Below, in pieces: positions 22,849 to 31,495 of a stretch of DNA of 43,132 bases; within the stretch, counting starts at the first letter, position 1, and each line of letters starts with the position of its first letter. Under the pieces are notes generated by a model. That model was not told where the DNA came from and ran no database searches. It saw only the letters and a list, made by a program, of their open reading frames with translations. Origin of the DNA: Acidobacteriota bacterium (GTDB lineage: Bacteria; Acidobacteriota; Terriglobia; Terriglobales; Acidobacteriaceae); NCBI GenBank assembly GCA_021799405.1, contig JAJZAL010000015.1:1-43132 (forward strand), in the 5' to 3' direction. A program made the position numbers and the translations under genes.

Positions 22849-25326
22849 TTACATCAGATGGACCGCGTCGACGTCGATGGTGAGGTTGCGCGGCGGAATG
22901 CCGAGTTCCTCTGCGTGATAGCGGGCGAGGCGTAGCACACGCTGGAGCGACTGGCGCGACTGCGACTTGAGGAGCAGGTGCATGCGGTGCATGCGCTTGA
23001 TGCGGGCGATGGGAGCGGTGGCCGGGCCGAGAACGCGGACATCTTCAAATTCTGCGGATGCAAACCAGCGGCCCAAGGCAGAGGCCCAGGCGGTGAGCTG
23101 GGCGAAGTCTTCGCTTTGCAAGACGATGTTGGTGATGGCGGCGAAGGGCGGATAGCGCATCCAGCGACGGTACTTCATTTCGCGCTGGGCGAAGCCGTGG
23201 AAGTCGTGGCGCTGGGCGCACTCGATGGCGTAGTGCTCGGGGTAATAGGTCTGCACGATGACCTTGCCGGGAAGCTCGCCGCGGCCTGCGCGCCCGGCAA
23301 CCTGAGTGAGGAGCTGGAAGGTGCGTTCGGCGGCGCGGAAATCGGGCAGGCCGAGAGCATGGTCGGCACCGACGACGCCGACGAGCGTGACGCCGTGAAT
23401 GTCATGACCTTTCGCGATCATCTGGGTGCCGACGAGGAGGTTGATTTCCCCGGCGTGAAGTTTGGCGAGCAGGCGCTCCATGTCATGGCGGCCGCGAACG
23501 GTGTCGCGGTCCATGCGCCCGATGCGCGCGGAGGGAAAGATTTCCTGCAGGCGCTCTTCGCCCTGCTGTGAGCCGGCGCCGAGGAAATAGAGGTGTTCGC
23601 TGCCGCATTTGGGGCAGAGTTTGGGGATGGGCCGTTTGTAACCGCAATAGTGGCATTCAAGGCGCTGGCCCACGGGAGCGGGCTCGTCGGGCGCGAGTAC
23701 GGCCTTGTGATAGGTGAGCGAGATGGAGCAGTTTTCGCACTGTAGCTTTTCTCCGCAGGCGCGGCAGAGCACGACGAAAGAGTAACCGCGGCGGTTGAGG
23801 AGCACGATGGCCTGCTCACCTCGTTCAAGCGTGGCCTGGGTTTCGTCGATGAGCTTGCGGGAGAATAACTGTTCGGCGCCTGTCTCCTGGAATTCACGGC
23901 GCATGTCGATGAGTTCGACCTCAGGCATGGGGCGCTGGTGGACGCGGTCATGCAGTTCGATGCGGGCATACTTCCCTTCCGCGGCGTTGTGCCAGCTCTC
24001 GAGCGATGGAGTGGCCGACCCCATGACGATTGTGGCTCCCGCGAGCTTGGCGCGGATAACGGCGACGTCGCGAGCATGGTAGCGGGGCGTGGATTCCTGC
24101 TTGTAGCTGCCGTCATGTTCTTCGTCGACGAGGATGAGGCCCAGGTCTTCGACCGGCGCGAAGATGGCGGAGCGCGTGCCGACGACGACGCGGGCCTCGC
24201 GGCGGCGGATGCGGTGCCACTGCTCGGCGCGCTCCTCAGGAAGAAGCGCGGAGTGCAGAAGAGCGACCTCCTGACCAAAGGTGCGATGGAGCTGAGCGGC
24301 CATTTGGGGAGTGAGTCCGATCTCCGGTACGAGCAGGATGGAGGATTTGCCGCGTTGAAGCGCATGCTGCATGGCGGCGAGGTAGACGGCGGTTTTGCCG
24401 GAACCGGTGACACCATGGAGCAGATGCGGGCGGAATCCGCCTTCGTCGACTGCATCGGTGATGCGCGCGAGGGCTTTCTGCTGGGCTGCGTTGAGGGTGA
24501 AGGCGGGATGCTCGCGCAATGGGAGGGCGGAGACGATGAAGTCGGCAGGCTGGTCTTCGATGATGACGAGGCCGCGACGGACGAGTGTGCCGAGGGTGGA
24601 GTCTGGGACTTCGAGTTCGCGAAGCTGCGGGATTGGGATACCCAATGCAGTGCCGGCCAGCGCAGCGAGGATGGTCTGCTGATTGGCGTTGAGGCGGGGC
24701 AGGCGGAATTCGCCGCCGAGGCTTTGCGCGAGGCGGGCGACGCGCACGGTGCGGCGCGCGGGGCGGGCTTCCGCGGCGGTTTCGCGCGCGAGCCATCGCT
24801 TGCGGAGCATACCGCGCAGAAGATCGGCGGAGGCGCCGGTTTTGGAGCGAAGGGTGGCTGCGCGGGCGGCCTCGCCGGATTCGAGATAATTGAGGACTGC
24901 GTATTCCTGATCCTGTTCCTGGGCGGTAAGGCGCGAGCGGCGCGACGAACCCTGCTGGGCTCCGGCGAAGAGGGCTTCGCGGCCGGCGTCTGTGATGCGG
25001 AAAAGCACCTGGCGGCGGACTTCTGCCATGAGCGGCAGCATGGCGCGGAGCACTTCGCCGATGGGGGCGAGATAGTACTGTGATATCCAGCGGGCGAGGT
25101 CGAGCAGTTGCGGCGAAAGCAGGCTTTGCTCGTCCATGACCATGATGAGCGGCTTGGCGTCGACTGGGGGCGGGTCATCATGCAGGCGCATGACGATACC
25201 GGAGAGCTTCTCGTTGCGGAACGGCACCAGCACGCGCACACCTACCTGCGGGGTGTGGTCGCCGGTGGCGTAGGTGAAGACGCGATCGAGCGGAACCGGC
25301 AGCGCGACGTCACAGAAGGCCGGCAT
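22849..25326 (-). CDS. priA: Primosomal protein N', replication-restart helicase
   Basis: 825 residues. The N-terminal 3'-DNA-binding domain starts ALPVPLDRVFTYATG. The helicase core has Walker A GVTGSGKTAVYLAAM, the DEEH box in ILVDEEHDGSYKQES, YHARDVAVIRA and SATPSLESW. Two zinc-binding clusters follow: CRACGEKLQCENC and CHYCGYKRPIPKLCPKCG; then ILVGTQMIAKGHD, GLPDFRAAERTFQLLTQVAGRAGRG. PriA reloads the replisome at collapsed forks. The protein is complete and of standard to slightly long size. The udg stop lies only 6 bp upstream of the start, so coaBC, udg and priA form one unit; grouping priA with coaBC is common in bacteria. Confidence 0.96.
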   Translation of the reverse strand: MPAFCDVALPVPLDRVFTYATGDHTPQVGVRVLVPFRNEKLSGIVMRLHDDPPPVDAKPLIMVMDEQSLLSPQLLDLARWISQYYLAPIGEVLRAMLPLMAEVRRQVLFRITDAGREALFAGAQQGSSRRSRLTAQEQDQEYAVLNYLESGEAARAATLRSKTGASADLLRGMLRKRWLARETAAEARPARRTVRVARLAQSLGGEFRLPRLNANQQTILAALAGTALGIPIPQLRELEVPDSTLGTLVRRGLVIIEDQPADFIVSALPLREHPAFTLNAAQQKALARITDAVDEGGFRPHLLHGVTGSGKTAVYLAAMQHALQRGKSSILLVPEIGLTPQMAAQLHRTFGQEVALLHSALLPEERAEQWHRIRRREARVVVGTRSAIFAPVEDLGLILVDEEHDGSYKQESTPRYHARDVAVIRAKLAGATIVMGSATPSLESWHNAAEGKYARIELHDRVHQRPMPEVELIDMRREFQETGAEQLFSRKLIDETQATLERGEQAIVLLNRRGYSFVVLCRACGEKLQCENCSISLTYHKAVLAPDEPAPVGQRLECHYCGYKRPIPKLCPKCGSEHLYFLGAGSQQGEERLQEIFPSARIGRMDRDTVRGRHDMERLLAKLHAGEINLLVGTQMIAKGHDIHGVTLVGVVGADHALGLPDFRAAERTFQLLTQVAGRAGRGELPGKVIVQTYYPEHYAIECAQRHDFHGFAQREMKYRRWMRYPPFAAITNIVLQSEDFAQLTAWASALGRWFASAEFEDVRVLGPATAPIARIKRMHRMHLLLKSQSRQSLQRVLRLARYHAEELGIPPRNLTIDVDAVHLM

Positions 25327-25332
25327 GGTGAG

Positions 25333-26172
25333 CTAATCCCCCGCTGGTTTGGCTGGCTTGAGGCCGAGTTCACGCATGGCGATCTGGAGGTCGATCCAGG
25401 CTTCTTTTTTCTGGCGCGGGTCGCGAAGGAGGTAGGCAGGGTGATAGGTGACGATGAGCTTGCTGTTGTGGGCCATGTGAATGCGGCCACGCAGTGCGGC
25501 CAGGGAGCTCTTTACTTCGAGCAGGTAAGTGGCGGCGGTGGAACCGAGGGCGACGATGACTTCAGGCTTGATGATTTCAATCTGACGGAAGAGAAACGGC
25601 ACGCAGGTGCGAGCTTCCTCCGGTTCGGGCGTGCGGTTTTGCGGCGGACGGCACTTGACGATGTTGGCGATGTAGACCTGCTCGCGCTGGAGGCCCATGG
25701 CCGTGATCATGTTGTTGAGAAGCTGGCCGGCGCGCCCCACGAAGGGCAATCCCTGCGCATCTTCATCCGCGCCGGGGCCTTCGCCGACAAACATGAGGCG
25801 GGCGTGCGGATCGCCATCGCCGAAGACGATGGTGTGACGACCCAGAAAGGCTAAGGGGCAGCGTGTGCAGTCACCGATTTCTTCGCGGAGAAGCTGAAGC
25901 GCCTGAGCGGGTGAAAGGGCTGCGGATACGGCGGAGCGGCTGGCTCGCGGAGACAAATCGGGAATCTCACTTTCTGTAGCTGTCGTGGTTACGTGTGGCG
26001 TGGGCGGCAGCGTTTTCGTCACTTCGGATTGCGCCGTTGCGGCAGGCTCGGAGTCTTCGAGGGCGGCAGGCGGCAGGCCGCGGCGGTAAAGGTCGTAACT
26101 GCCCAGATCGCGATAGTAGCGAAGCCGCGCCTCGACCAATGCCGCAACCTCGGGGTTGAGGCGCGCGGTCAT
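25333..26172 (-). CDS. udg: Uracil-DNA glycosylase, family 4 (Fe-S type)
   Basis: 279 residues. The catalytic half (about 88-275) has the family-4 pattern: [22 protein letters not shown] with the first cysteines, [29 protein letters not shown] as motif 1, [24 protein letters not shown] with the other cluster cysteines, [13 protein letters not shown], and [15 protein letters not shown] as the C-terminal His motif. The enzyme removes uracil from DNA. The N-terminal 85 residues start with [28 protein letters not shown] and continue as a Pro/Thr-rich disordered linker not needed for catalysis. Its ATG overlaps the coaBC stop by 4 nt (ATGA). Confidence 0.93.
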   Translation of the reverse strand: MTARLNPEVAALVEARLRYYRDLGSYDLYRRGLPPAALEDSEPAATAQSEVTKTLPPTPHVTTTATESEIPDLSPRASRSAVSAALSPAQALQLLREEIGDCTRCPLAFLGRHTIVFGDGDPHARLMFVGEGPGADEDAQGLPFVGRAGQLLNNMITAMGLQREQVYIANIVKCRPPQNRTPEPEEARTCVPFLFRQIEIIKPEVIVALGSTAATYLLEVKSSLAALRGRIHMAHNSKLIVTYHPAYLLRDPRQKKEAWIDLQIAMRELGLKPAKPAGD

Positions 26173-27419
26173 AGCCCTGTGAGATCCGTTCCTGTTTCTG
26201 CGATGACGAGGCGGGGCCGGCGGAGCACGAGCACCTCATCGAGGATGCGATGCGCGAGATCGCGCTTGCTCATTTCCGGCAGGTCGATGGCTGTATTGCG
26301 CGTGAGGAAGGTGGCGGCATTACGGTCGGAGTCAAAGCCGATGCCCTCTTGTGAAACGTCGTTCATGACGATGGCGTCCGCGTTCTTGCGCAGCAGTTTT
26401 TCGCGGCCATGGATGATGGCGTTTTCGGTTTCGGCGGCGAAACCGATGACGAGCGTGCCGGGGAGCTTCTTTTCCGCAACTTCGGCGAGGATGTCTTCGG
26501 TGGGTTCGAATTCGACGGTGAGCGGGCCGGAGCGTTTCATCTTGTGCTCTTCGCGGACGCGGGGCCGATAGTCGGCGACGGCAGCGGCCTTGATGATGAG
26601 GCTGGCTTCAGGCAGGTGCTTCATGACGGCGTCGCGCATTTCACTGGTGGTGATAACGGGGACCAGCTCCACTCCAGACGGGACCCGGAGTGCAGTGGGA
26701 GCGCTGACGAGGATGACGCGGGCTCCGCGGCGCCTTGCGGCTTCGGCAAGGGCATAGCCCATTTTTCCGCTGGAGCGGTTGCCGAGGAAGCGAACGGGGT
26801 CGAGGGCTTCGCGCGTGCCTCCGGCGGTGACGAGGACGGTTTCGCCGGAGAGATCAAGGCTGGAATGGAGGTGGTTGAGAACCTCCGCAATGATGGCTTC
26901 GTTTTCCGCCAGGCGGCCATCGCCGGTCATGCCGCAGGCAAGATAGCCGCTGGCCGGGGCAACGATGGTGACGCCACGGGCCTCGAGGGTGGCGATATTC
27001 GCCTGTGTGGCGGGATGCTGCCACATGTTGACGTTCATGGCCGGGGCAACGATGACGGGCGCCGAGGTGGCCAGATACATGGTGCTGAGGAAGTCATCCG
27101 CAATGCCATGGGCGAATTTGGCGAGGGTGTTGGCGGTGGCGGGCGCGACGACGAGCGCATCGGTCGTGATCGCCGCGTCGATGTGCTCGATGGCAGAGAC
27201 GAGGTCGGCTGTACCGGTTTCCGGCTCCGTCCAAAGGCTGGTGAGGACTTTTTTACCGGTGAGAGCGGCAAAGGTGAGCGGCTGCACAAAGCGCTGTGCG
27301 GCTTCGGTCATGACCACCTGGACGTCAAACGCCTGTTTCTGCAGGGCCCGGACCAATTCCGCGCTTTTGTATGCCGCAACGCCGCCGCAGACGCCAACTG
27401 TGACTTTCATGATGGTCAT
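26169..27419 (-). CDS. coaBC: Bifunctional phosphopantothenoylcysteine decarboxylase/synthetase
   Basis: 416 residues from ATG 27419; a second in-frame ATG at 27410 starts MKVTVGVCGG, the usual beginning. CoaC half: GVCGGVAAYKSAELVRALQ, VAPATANTLAKFAHGIADD, APAMNVNMWQHPATQ and the active-site Cys in LACGMTGDGRLAE. CoaB half: VTAGGTREALDPVRFLGNRSSGKMGYALAEAA, IIKAAAVADYRP, and the C-terminal MNDVSQEGIGFDSDRNAATFL. It makes 4'-phosphopantetheine from 4'-phosphopantothenate and cysteine for CoA. The upstream gap holds an 11-bp inverted repeat and a deleted copy of the interspersed repeat, which touches the start region. Confidence 0.95.
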   Translation of the reverse strand: MTIMKVTVGVCGGVAAYKSAELVRALQKQAFDVQVVMTEAAQRFVQPLTFAALTGKKVLTSLWTEPETGTADLVSAIEHIDAAITTDALVVAPATANTLAKFAHGIADDFLSTMYLATSAPVIVAPAMNVNMWQHPATQANIATLEARGVTIVAPASGYLACGMTGDGRLAENEAIIAEVLNHLHSSLDLSGETVLVTAGGTREALDPVRFLGNRSSGKMGYALAEAARRRGARVILVSAPTALRVPSGVELVPVITTSEMRDAVMKHLPEASLIIKAAAVADYRPRVREEHKMKRSGPLTVEFEPTEDILAEVAEKKLPGTLVIGFAAETENAIIHGREKLLRKNADAIVMNDVSQEGIGFDSDRNAATFLTRNTAIDLPEMSKRDLAHRILDEVLVLRRPRLVIAETGTDLTGL

Positions 27420-27420
27420 T

Positions 27421-27475
27421 TTAGAGCATTTTCCCTGCCCCAATAGACGAGTTGAGATTCCGCGGCTGTGGCTGG
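27421..27475 (+). repeat. Structured repeat, copy 4 (internally deleted)
   Basis: The block begins with TTAGAGCATTT, identical to the first 11 nt of copy 1 (1394-1404), continues with a C-rich run as in copy 1, and 30 nt later has GTTGAGATTC, identical to 1467-1476. In copy 1 those two words are 73 nt apart, so about 43 nt including most of hairpin 1 are missing here. It sits directly before the coaBC start. Confidence 0.5.
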
Positions 27476-27564
27476 TGCGAAAGGAACGTGCGCGCCGGAG
27501 CGTGGCCTCGGCTCGATGTCATGAGCAACGATGCTTCAGGCTGCCCGGGAGGGTTGGGGCAGGG
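27433..27564. repeat. 11-bp inverted repeat bracketing the rpoZ-coaBC gap
   Basis: CCCTGCCCCAA at 27433-27443 is exactly reverse-complementary to TTGGGGCAGGG at 27554-27564, with 110 nt between. This resembles the terminal inverted repeats of a short non-autonomous element of about 132 bp, or a long-range RNA stem in the coaBC leader. No target-site duplication was seen next to the ends. Confidence 0.5.
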
Positions 27565-27578
27565 TGACCGGGTTGTGA

Positions 27579-27812
27579 CTACGACTGAGAGGCGAAGCGC
27601 GGGACGATGGTGGATTCAATGTCAGTCTTTACCCGCTCTTTGCCGCGCACGTAACCGACCAGGCCGGCCTTGATCTCTTCCTGCGCGACCTTGTGGGGTT
27701 TGGTGGTACGGCTGGTCACGAGGGGTTGAGATCCCTGTTGCAACTGGCGGGCGCGCCGAGCTGCCACCAGTACATAGCGGTAATTGCTGTCGAATTCGCG
27801 TTCCACTGCCAT
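27579..27812 (-). CDS. rpoZ: DNA-directed RNA polymerase omega subunit
   Basis: 77 residues from ATG 27812, chosen for AGAGGTG about 9 nt upstream; longer in-frame starts (for example 27914, inside the end of gmk) add sequence unlike omega. The core SNYRYVLVAARRARQLQQGSQP and KPHKVAQEEIKAGLVGYV matches the omega fold (YRxVxVAAxRARQLxxG, KPxxxAxEEIxxGxVxY). Omega helps assemble RNA polymerase and can form part of a ppGpp site. It follows gmk by 94 bp on the same strand, the classic gmk-rpoZ arrangement. Confidence 0.92.
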   Translation of the reverse strand: MAVEREFDSNYRYVLVAARRARQLQQGSQPLVTSRTTKPHKVAQEEIKAGLVGYVRGKERVKTDIESTIVPRFASQS

Positions 27813-27906
27813 CCAGATACACCTCTGCAAAGCGCGGCCGACGTGGGCCGATGGGATTTGCGCCCATGATGCAGCGAAGGAGGCGGGCGCGTCAACCCGG
27901 AAATCG

Positions 27907-28623
27907 TTAAACATGTGCAGGTTGCGGTGGAAAAGGGACACCAAAGGAATCGAGCACCGGGCGCAGGCGGCCGACGGCGTTTGACTCGCGGCAGCTTTCG
28001 GCGATCCCGAGGACCTTCTGGACTCCCTTGCGTGAAAGGTCATCGCCTTCATGGAGATAGCGCTCTGCCTTGACGATGGCGGAAAGCTCATCGACGGCAC
28101 GCGGAAGAACGTCGTTGACGAGGACGTATTTGTACTTGCGGTAGTTTTCGATTTCCTGGCGGGCTTTGGCGAGGCGGCGCTCGATGACGCCTTCGTCGAC
28201 TTTTCCCTCGGCGCGGCTGCGATTGGTGAGGCGCATCTTCAGGATTTCCGGAGTGGGCGGCAGAATGAAGATGGAGATGGCCTCGGGGAGTTTTTTGCGG
28301 ACCTGTTCGGCGCCCTGCACGTCAATATCGAGCAGCAGATCGCGGCCGTTCGCGAGGGATTCACGTAGCGTGGAACGGGCGGTGCCGTAGTAGTTGCCGA
28401 AGACGTCAGCATATTCGAGAAGCTCATCGGCGGCGATCATCTTTTCAAATTGTTCGCGGGTGACGAAGTGGTATTCGCGACCATCCTCTTCCGAGCCGCG
28501 GGGAGCGCGCGTGGTGTAGGAGACGGAAAAATCCAAATGCTTTTCGATCGAGCGCAGCTCGTGCACGAGCGTAGATTTACCTGATCCCGAAGGGGCTGAG
28601 ATGATGAAAAGAAGGCCTGCCAA
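27907..28623 (-). CDS. gmk: Guanylate kinase
   Basis: 238 residues with TTG start (GGAG about 11 nt before it). Walker A SAPSGSGKST at about 9-18, then the GMP-binding SVSYTTRAPRGSEEDGREYHFVTREQFE, LEYADVFGNYYGTARS, DLLLDIDVQGAEQVRK and IFILPPTPEILKMRLTNRSRAEG. Gmk phosphorylates GMP/dGMP to GDP/dGDP. The family is usually about 205 residues; the last 35 here (after KAERYLHEGDD) are an extra tail rich in Arg/Pro with no obvious domain. The gene is 47 bp after yicC and upstream of rpoZ, the usual order. Confidence 0.96.
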   Translation of the reverse strand: MAGLLFIISAPSGSGKSTLVHELRSIEKHLDFSVSYTTRAPRGSEEDGREYHFVTREQFEKMIAADELLEYADVFGNYYGTARSTLRESLANGRDLLLDIDVQGAEQVRKKLPEAISIFILPPTPEILKMRLTNRSRAEGKVDEGVIERRLAKARQEIENYRKYKYVLVNDVLPRAVDELSAIVKAERYLHEGDDLSRKGVQKVLGIAESCRESNAVGRLRPVLDSFGVPFPPQPAHV

Positions 28624-28670
28624 GCTCGTTCCGTCTCCTGAGGCGTCTGGAGTGAGTCCTTTGCCTGAAT

Positions 28671-29591
28671 TTACTGTAGATTCTGCACCTGTTCGCGGGC
28701 TTTTTCGATTTCTGACTTGATGGCGAGGCCAATTTCAGTAATCTGCGAGCCTTTGCCGGCGACGCCGCTGGTCTTGGAAAGCAGCGTATTGGCCTCGCGA
28801 TTCATCTCCTGCAACAGGAAGTCGAGTTTCTTGCCGACTTCGCCGCCGGTGTCGAGAAGGCCGTGGAAGTGTGCGATGTGGGCGCGCATGCGGACCAGTT
28901 CTTCGTCGATGCTGCTGCGCTCGGCGAGCAATGCGGCTTCCTGCAGGAGCCGGTTGTCGTCGACACTGCCGCCGATCATCTTGCTCATGCGCTGATGCAG
29001 GCGCTCGAAATATGCCTGCTGGACATCTTCGCGGAAGGCAGCGACCTGCTCGACGGAAGTTGCAAGGCGGTCAAGACCGGCCTTGAGGTCCTGTCGCAGA
29101 GCGGAGCCTTCGTGGAGGCGCATCGTGTTGAGGGCTTCCACGAGTGAATCTATCTGCAAGAGGACGGCAGCCTCGATGACTTCAGGAGCCTCTTCGGTGC
29201 GGGCTTCCTGGTTGATGACGCCGGGAAGGCGGAAGATGACGTTGAGGTCGGGTTCACTGGTGACGCCGAGGTCAGCGGCGGCGGCGCGGAAAGCATCGAC
29301 GTAGGCGGCAAGACGCGCGGGGTCGTAGTCGATGCGGTTGGTGGCCGCGCGGGAGAGATTGAGCGTGATATCGACATGGCCTCGCGCAATTTTTTCCTTG
29401 AGTAACTGGCGGAGCTTCATTTCAAGGCCGTCAAGCCCACCGGGCAGCCGAAGGCTGAGATCGAGAAAACGATGATTGACGCTTTTTATGGAGAGCGTGA
29501 AGCCGAGTCCTTCAGAGACGATGCCTTCCACACGGGCAAAGCCGGTCATGGACATGACCGGGGCGGTAGCGGGAGATGGGGTTTCGCTCAT
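28671..29591 (-). CDS. yicC: YicC-family protein (YicC/YloC endoribonuclease family)
   Basis: 306 residues from ATG 29591, whose ATGA overlaps the msbA stop, so it is translationally coupled; the usual start motif SMTGFARVEG begins at residue 14. Seen: SIKSVNHRFLDLSLRLPGGLDGLEMKLRQLLKEKIARGHVDITLNL in the N-terminal domain. The C-terminal block contains DNRLLQEAALLAERSSIDEELVRMRAHIAHFHGLLDTGGEVGKKLDFLLQEMNREANTLLSKT, nearly invariant in the family. E. coli YicC and B. subtilis YloC are reported endoribonucleases that promote RNA decay. It is complete and of normal length. Position before gmk is conserved widely. Confidence 0.95.
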   Translation of the reverse strand: MSETPSPATAPVMSMTGFARVEGIVSEGLGFTLSIKSVNHRFLDLSLRLPGGLDGLEMKLRQLLKEKIARGHVDITLNLSRAATNRIDYDPARLAAYVDAFRAAAADLGVTSEPDLNVIFRLPGVINQEARTEEAPEVIEAAVLLQIDSLVEALNTMRLHEGSALRQDLKAGLDRLATSVEQVAAFREDVQQAYFERLHQRMSKMIGGSVDDNRLLQEAALLAERSSIDEELVRMRAHIAHFHGLLDTGGEVGKKLDFLLQEMNREANTLLSKTSGVAGKGSQITEIGLAIKSEIEKAREQVQNLQ

Positions 29592-31444
29592 TCGGCAGCC
29601 TCGCTGACGGCCAGATCGTATGCGTTCATGGGTTCGATATTCATAAATTGTAACTTGTATAGTTTCTGATACGTGGGCGAACTGAGGAGCAATTCCTCGT
29701 GACTGCCGATGGCGGTGATGGAGCCGGACTCGACGACGGCGATGCGGTCGGCGCGGCGCACCGTGGAGAGCCGATGCGCGATGACGATGCTGGTGCGATC
29801 CTGCATGAGATTGGCGAGCGCAGTCTGGACGAGGGCTTCGCTTTCGGCATCGAGAGCGGAGGTGGCTTCGTCGAGGATGAGGATGGGCGCGTTCTTGAGG
29901 ATGGCGCGGGCGATGGCGATGCGCTGGCGTTCGCCACCGGAGAGTCGGAAGCCTTTTTCGCCGATGACGGTGTTATAGCCGTCAGGCATGCGCTCGATGA
30001 AGTCGTGGGCGAGGGCGGCTTTCGCGGCCTCCTTCACGCGAGAGAGCGGAACATCGGGCTGGCCATAGGCAATGTTGTTGCGAACAGTGTCGTTGAAGAG
30101 GACGGTTTCCTGGGTAACAGTGGCGACCTGATGACGCAAGGATGCCAGCGTCACGTCGCGAAGATCGTGGCCGTCGATGAGAACGCGGCCGCTGGTGACA
30201 TCAAAGAAACGCGGGATGAGATTGACGAGCGTGGTCTTGCCTGCTCCGCTGGGGCCGACGAGCGCGACGACTTCTCCGCAGCGAATGGTGAGATCGACGT
30301 TGTGCAGGACTTCTTTCACGCCTTCTTCATCGGAGTAATTGAAGCCGACATGATCGAGAGTGATGGCCTCGTGGAATTCCTTGAGGGCAAACGCGCCGGG
30401 TTTTTCCAAAACACGGTCCTGCGCGTCGATGAACTCGAAGATGGCCTGTGAGGAGCCGATTGCCTGCTGAAAGTTGTTCCAGTAAATGGCGAAGCGGCGG
30501 ACGGGATCGTAGAGCTTGAAGAGGGCCACGATGAGGGCGAGAAAGACGCCCGGCTTCATGTTGTGATGATTGATTTCGGCGTGCCCAAGGCGGAGCAGCA
30601 ATGCAATGGCGACGGCGCCGATGAGATCCATAAGGGGCGAGCTGACGGCCTGCGCACTGACGGTTCGCAGGTTGGCACGCAGCAGGCGGCGGGCAGCGTC
30701 TCGGAACCGGAACAGCTCCCATGACTCCATGTTGAAGGCCTTCACGATGCGGTTGCCGGTGATGGTTTCGTGAAGGATGTTCTGGATTTCGGCGAGTTTG
30801 TCCTGACCCTTGCGTGTGGTTCTGCGGACCCCACGGCCAATGCGGCGCATGGACAGGAAAACTATGGGAATGAAGATAACGAGAATCCACGCCAGCTTGC
30901 CGCCGAGGACAATGACCACGCCAACCATGAAGATCAGTGTGGAGAGCTGTTGCAGAAAACCGGAAAGGATGGTGGACATCGAGAACTGGACCAGTTCGAT
31001 GTCATTGATGAGCGCGGAGAGCAGCGTGCCGGTGGTGTGCTTCTGGAAAAAGGAAGCCGAACGGGACAGGATTGCCTGGTAGAGGTCGTTGCGGAGATCA
31101 GTAATGGTCCCGTAACCGGCGTAGCTGGCGAGGTAGGTGCCGGCGTAGTCGCAAAGTCCTTTGAAGAGCGTGGAGAGGATCAGGGCGTAGGCGACGATGT
31201 TCCAGTCATTGTGCAGGCTAGCCGGGACAAACTGCTGCAGTGTGATGTGTGGAAATGCCTTGGAAATGAGCGGGATTTTCTGATGCGGGACTCCGCCGGG
31301 GTGGAGGACATCGTCAAAGATTGGGCCGACAAGAAGTACGCGGAAGGCATCAAACAGGCCGACGCCCGCAGCCATGAGGACCGCGCCAATGATCTGCAGC
31401 GTGTAACGCCGCGCGTAATGAAGGAGCCGGAACAATCGATTCAT
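29588..31444 (-). CDS. msbA: Lipid A/LPS ABC flippase, MsbA-like
   Basis: 618 residues, six-helix exporter domain (about 10-330) fused to an ATPase. Walker A GPSGAGKTT, Q-loop VTQETVLFNDTVRNNIAYG, signature LSGGERQR, Walker B ILILDEATSALD, switch His VIAHRLST. The transmembrane part has the coupling-loop EIQNILHETITGNRIVKAFNMESWE typical of MsbA. MsbA flips core-lipid A across the inner membrane; location in one run with lptCA-lptB is the main reason for preferring this over a drug exporter. A Shine-Dalgarno AAGG precedes the ATG. It lies 51 bp after rapZ and overlaps yicC by 4 nt. Confidence 0.87.
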   Translation of the reverse strand: MNRLFRLLHYARRYTLQIIGAVLMAAGVGLFDAFRVLLVGPIFDDVLHPGGVPHQKIPLISKAFPHITLQQFVPASLHNDWNIVAYALILSTLFKGLCDYAGTYLASYAGYGTITDLRNDLYQAILSRSASFFQKHTTGTLLSALINDIELVQFSMSTILSGFLQQLSTLIFMVGVVIVLGGKLAWILVIFIPIVFLSMRRIGRGVRRTTRKGQDKLAEIQNILHETITGNRIVKAFNMESWELFRFRDAARRLLRANLRTVSAQAVSSPLMDLIGAVAIALLLRLGHAEINHHNMKPGVFLALIVALFKLYDPVRRFAIYWNNFQQAIGSSQAIFEFIDAQDRVLEKPGAFALKEFHEAITLDHVGFNYSDEEGVKEVLHNVDLTIRCGEVVALVGPSGAGKTTLVNLIPRFFDVTSGRVLIDGHDLRDVTLASLRHQVATVTQETVLFNDTVRNNIAYGQPDVPLSRVKEAAKAALAHDFIERMPDGYNTVIGEKGFRLSGGERQRIAIARAILKNAPILILDEATSALDAESEALVQTALANLMQDRTSIVIAHRLSTVRRADRIAVVESGSITAIGSHEELLLSSPTYQKLYKLQFMNIEPMNAYDLAVSEAAE

Positions 31445-31495
31445 CTGCCGGCCTTCTTCGAACTCATCCCAGTATTTTATCTGGTCGGGATGACT

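Noticed and set aside
23938..25083. 381-codon plus-strand frame opposite priA
   Set aside because: Gly/Asp/Ala-rich shadow; priA is complete on the other strand.
26409..27446. 345-codon plus-strand frame opposite coaBC
   Set aside because: Gly/Asp-rich shadow composition with no family resemblance; coaBC is complete.
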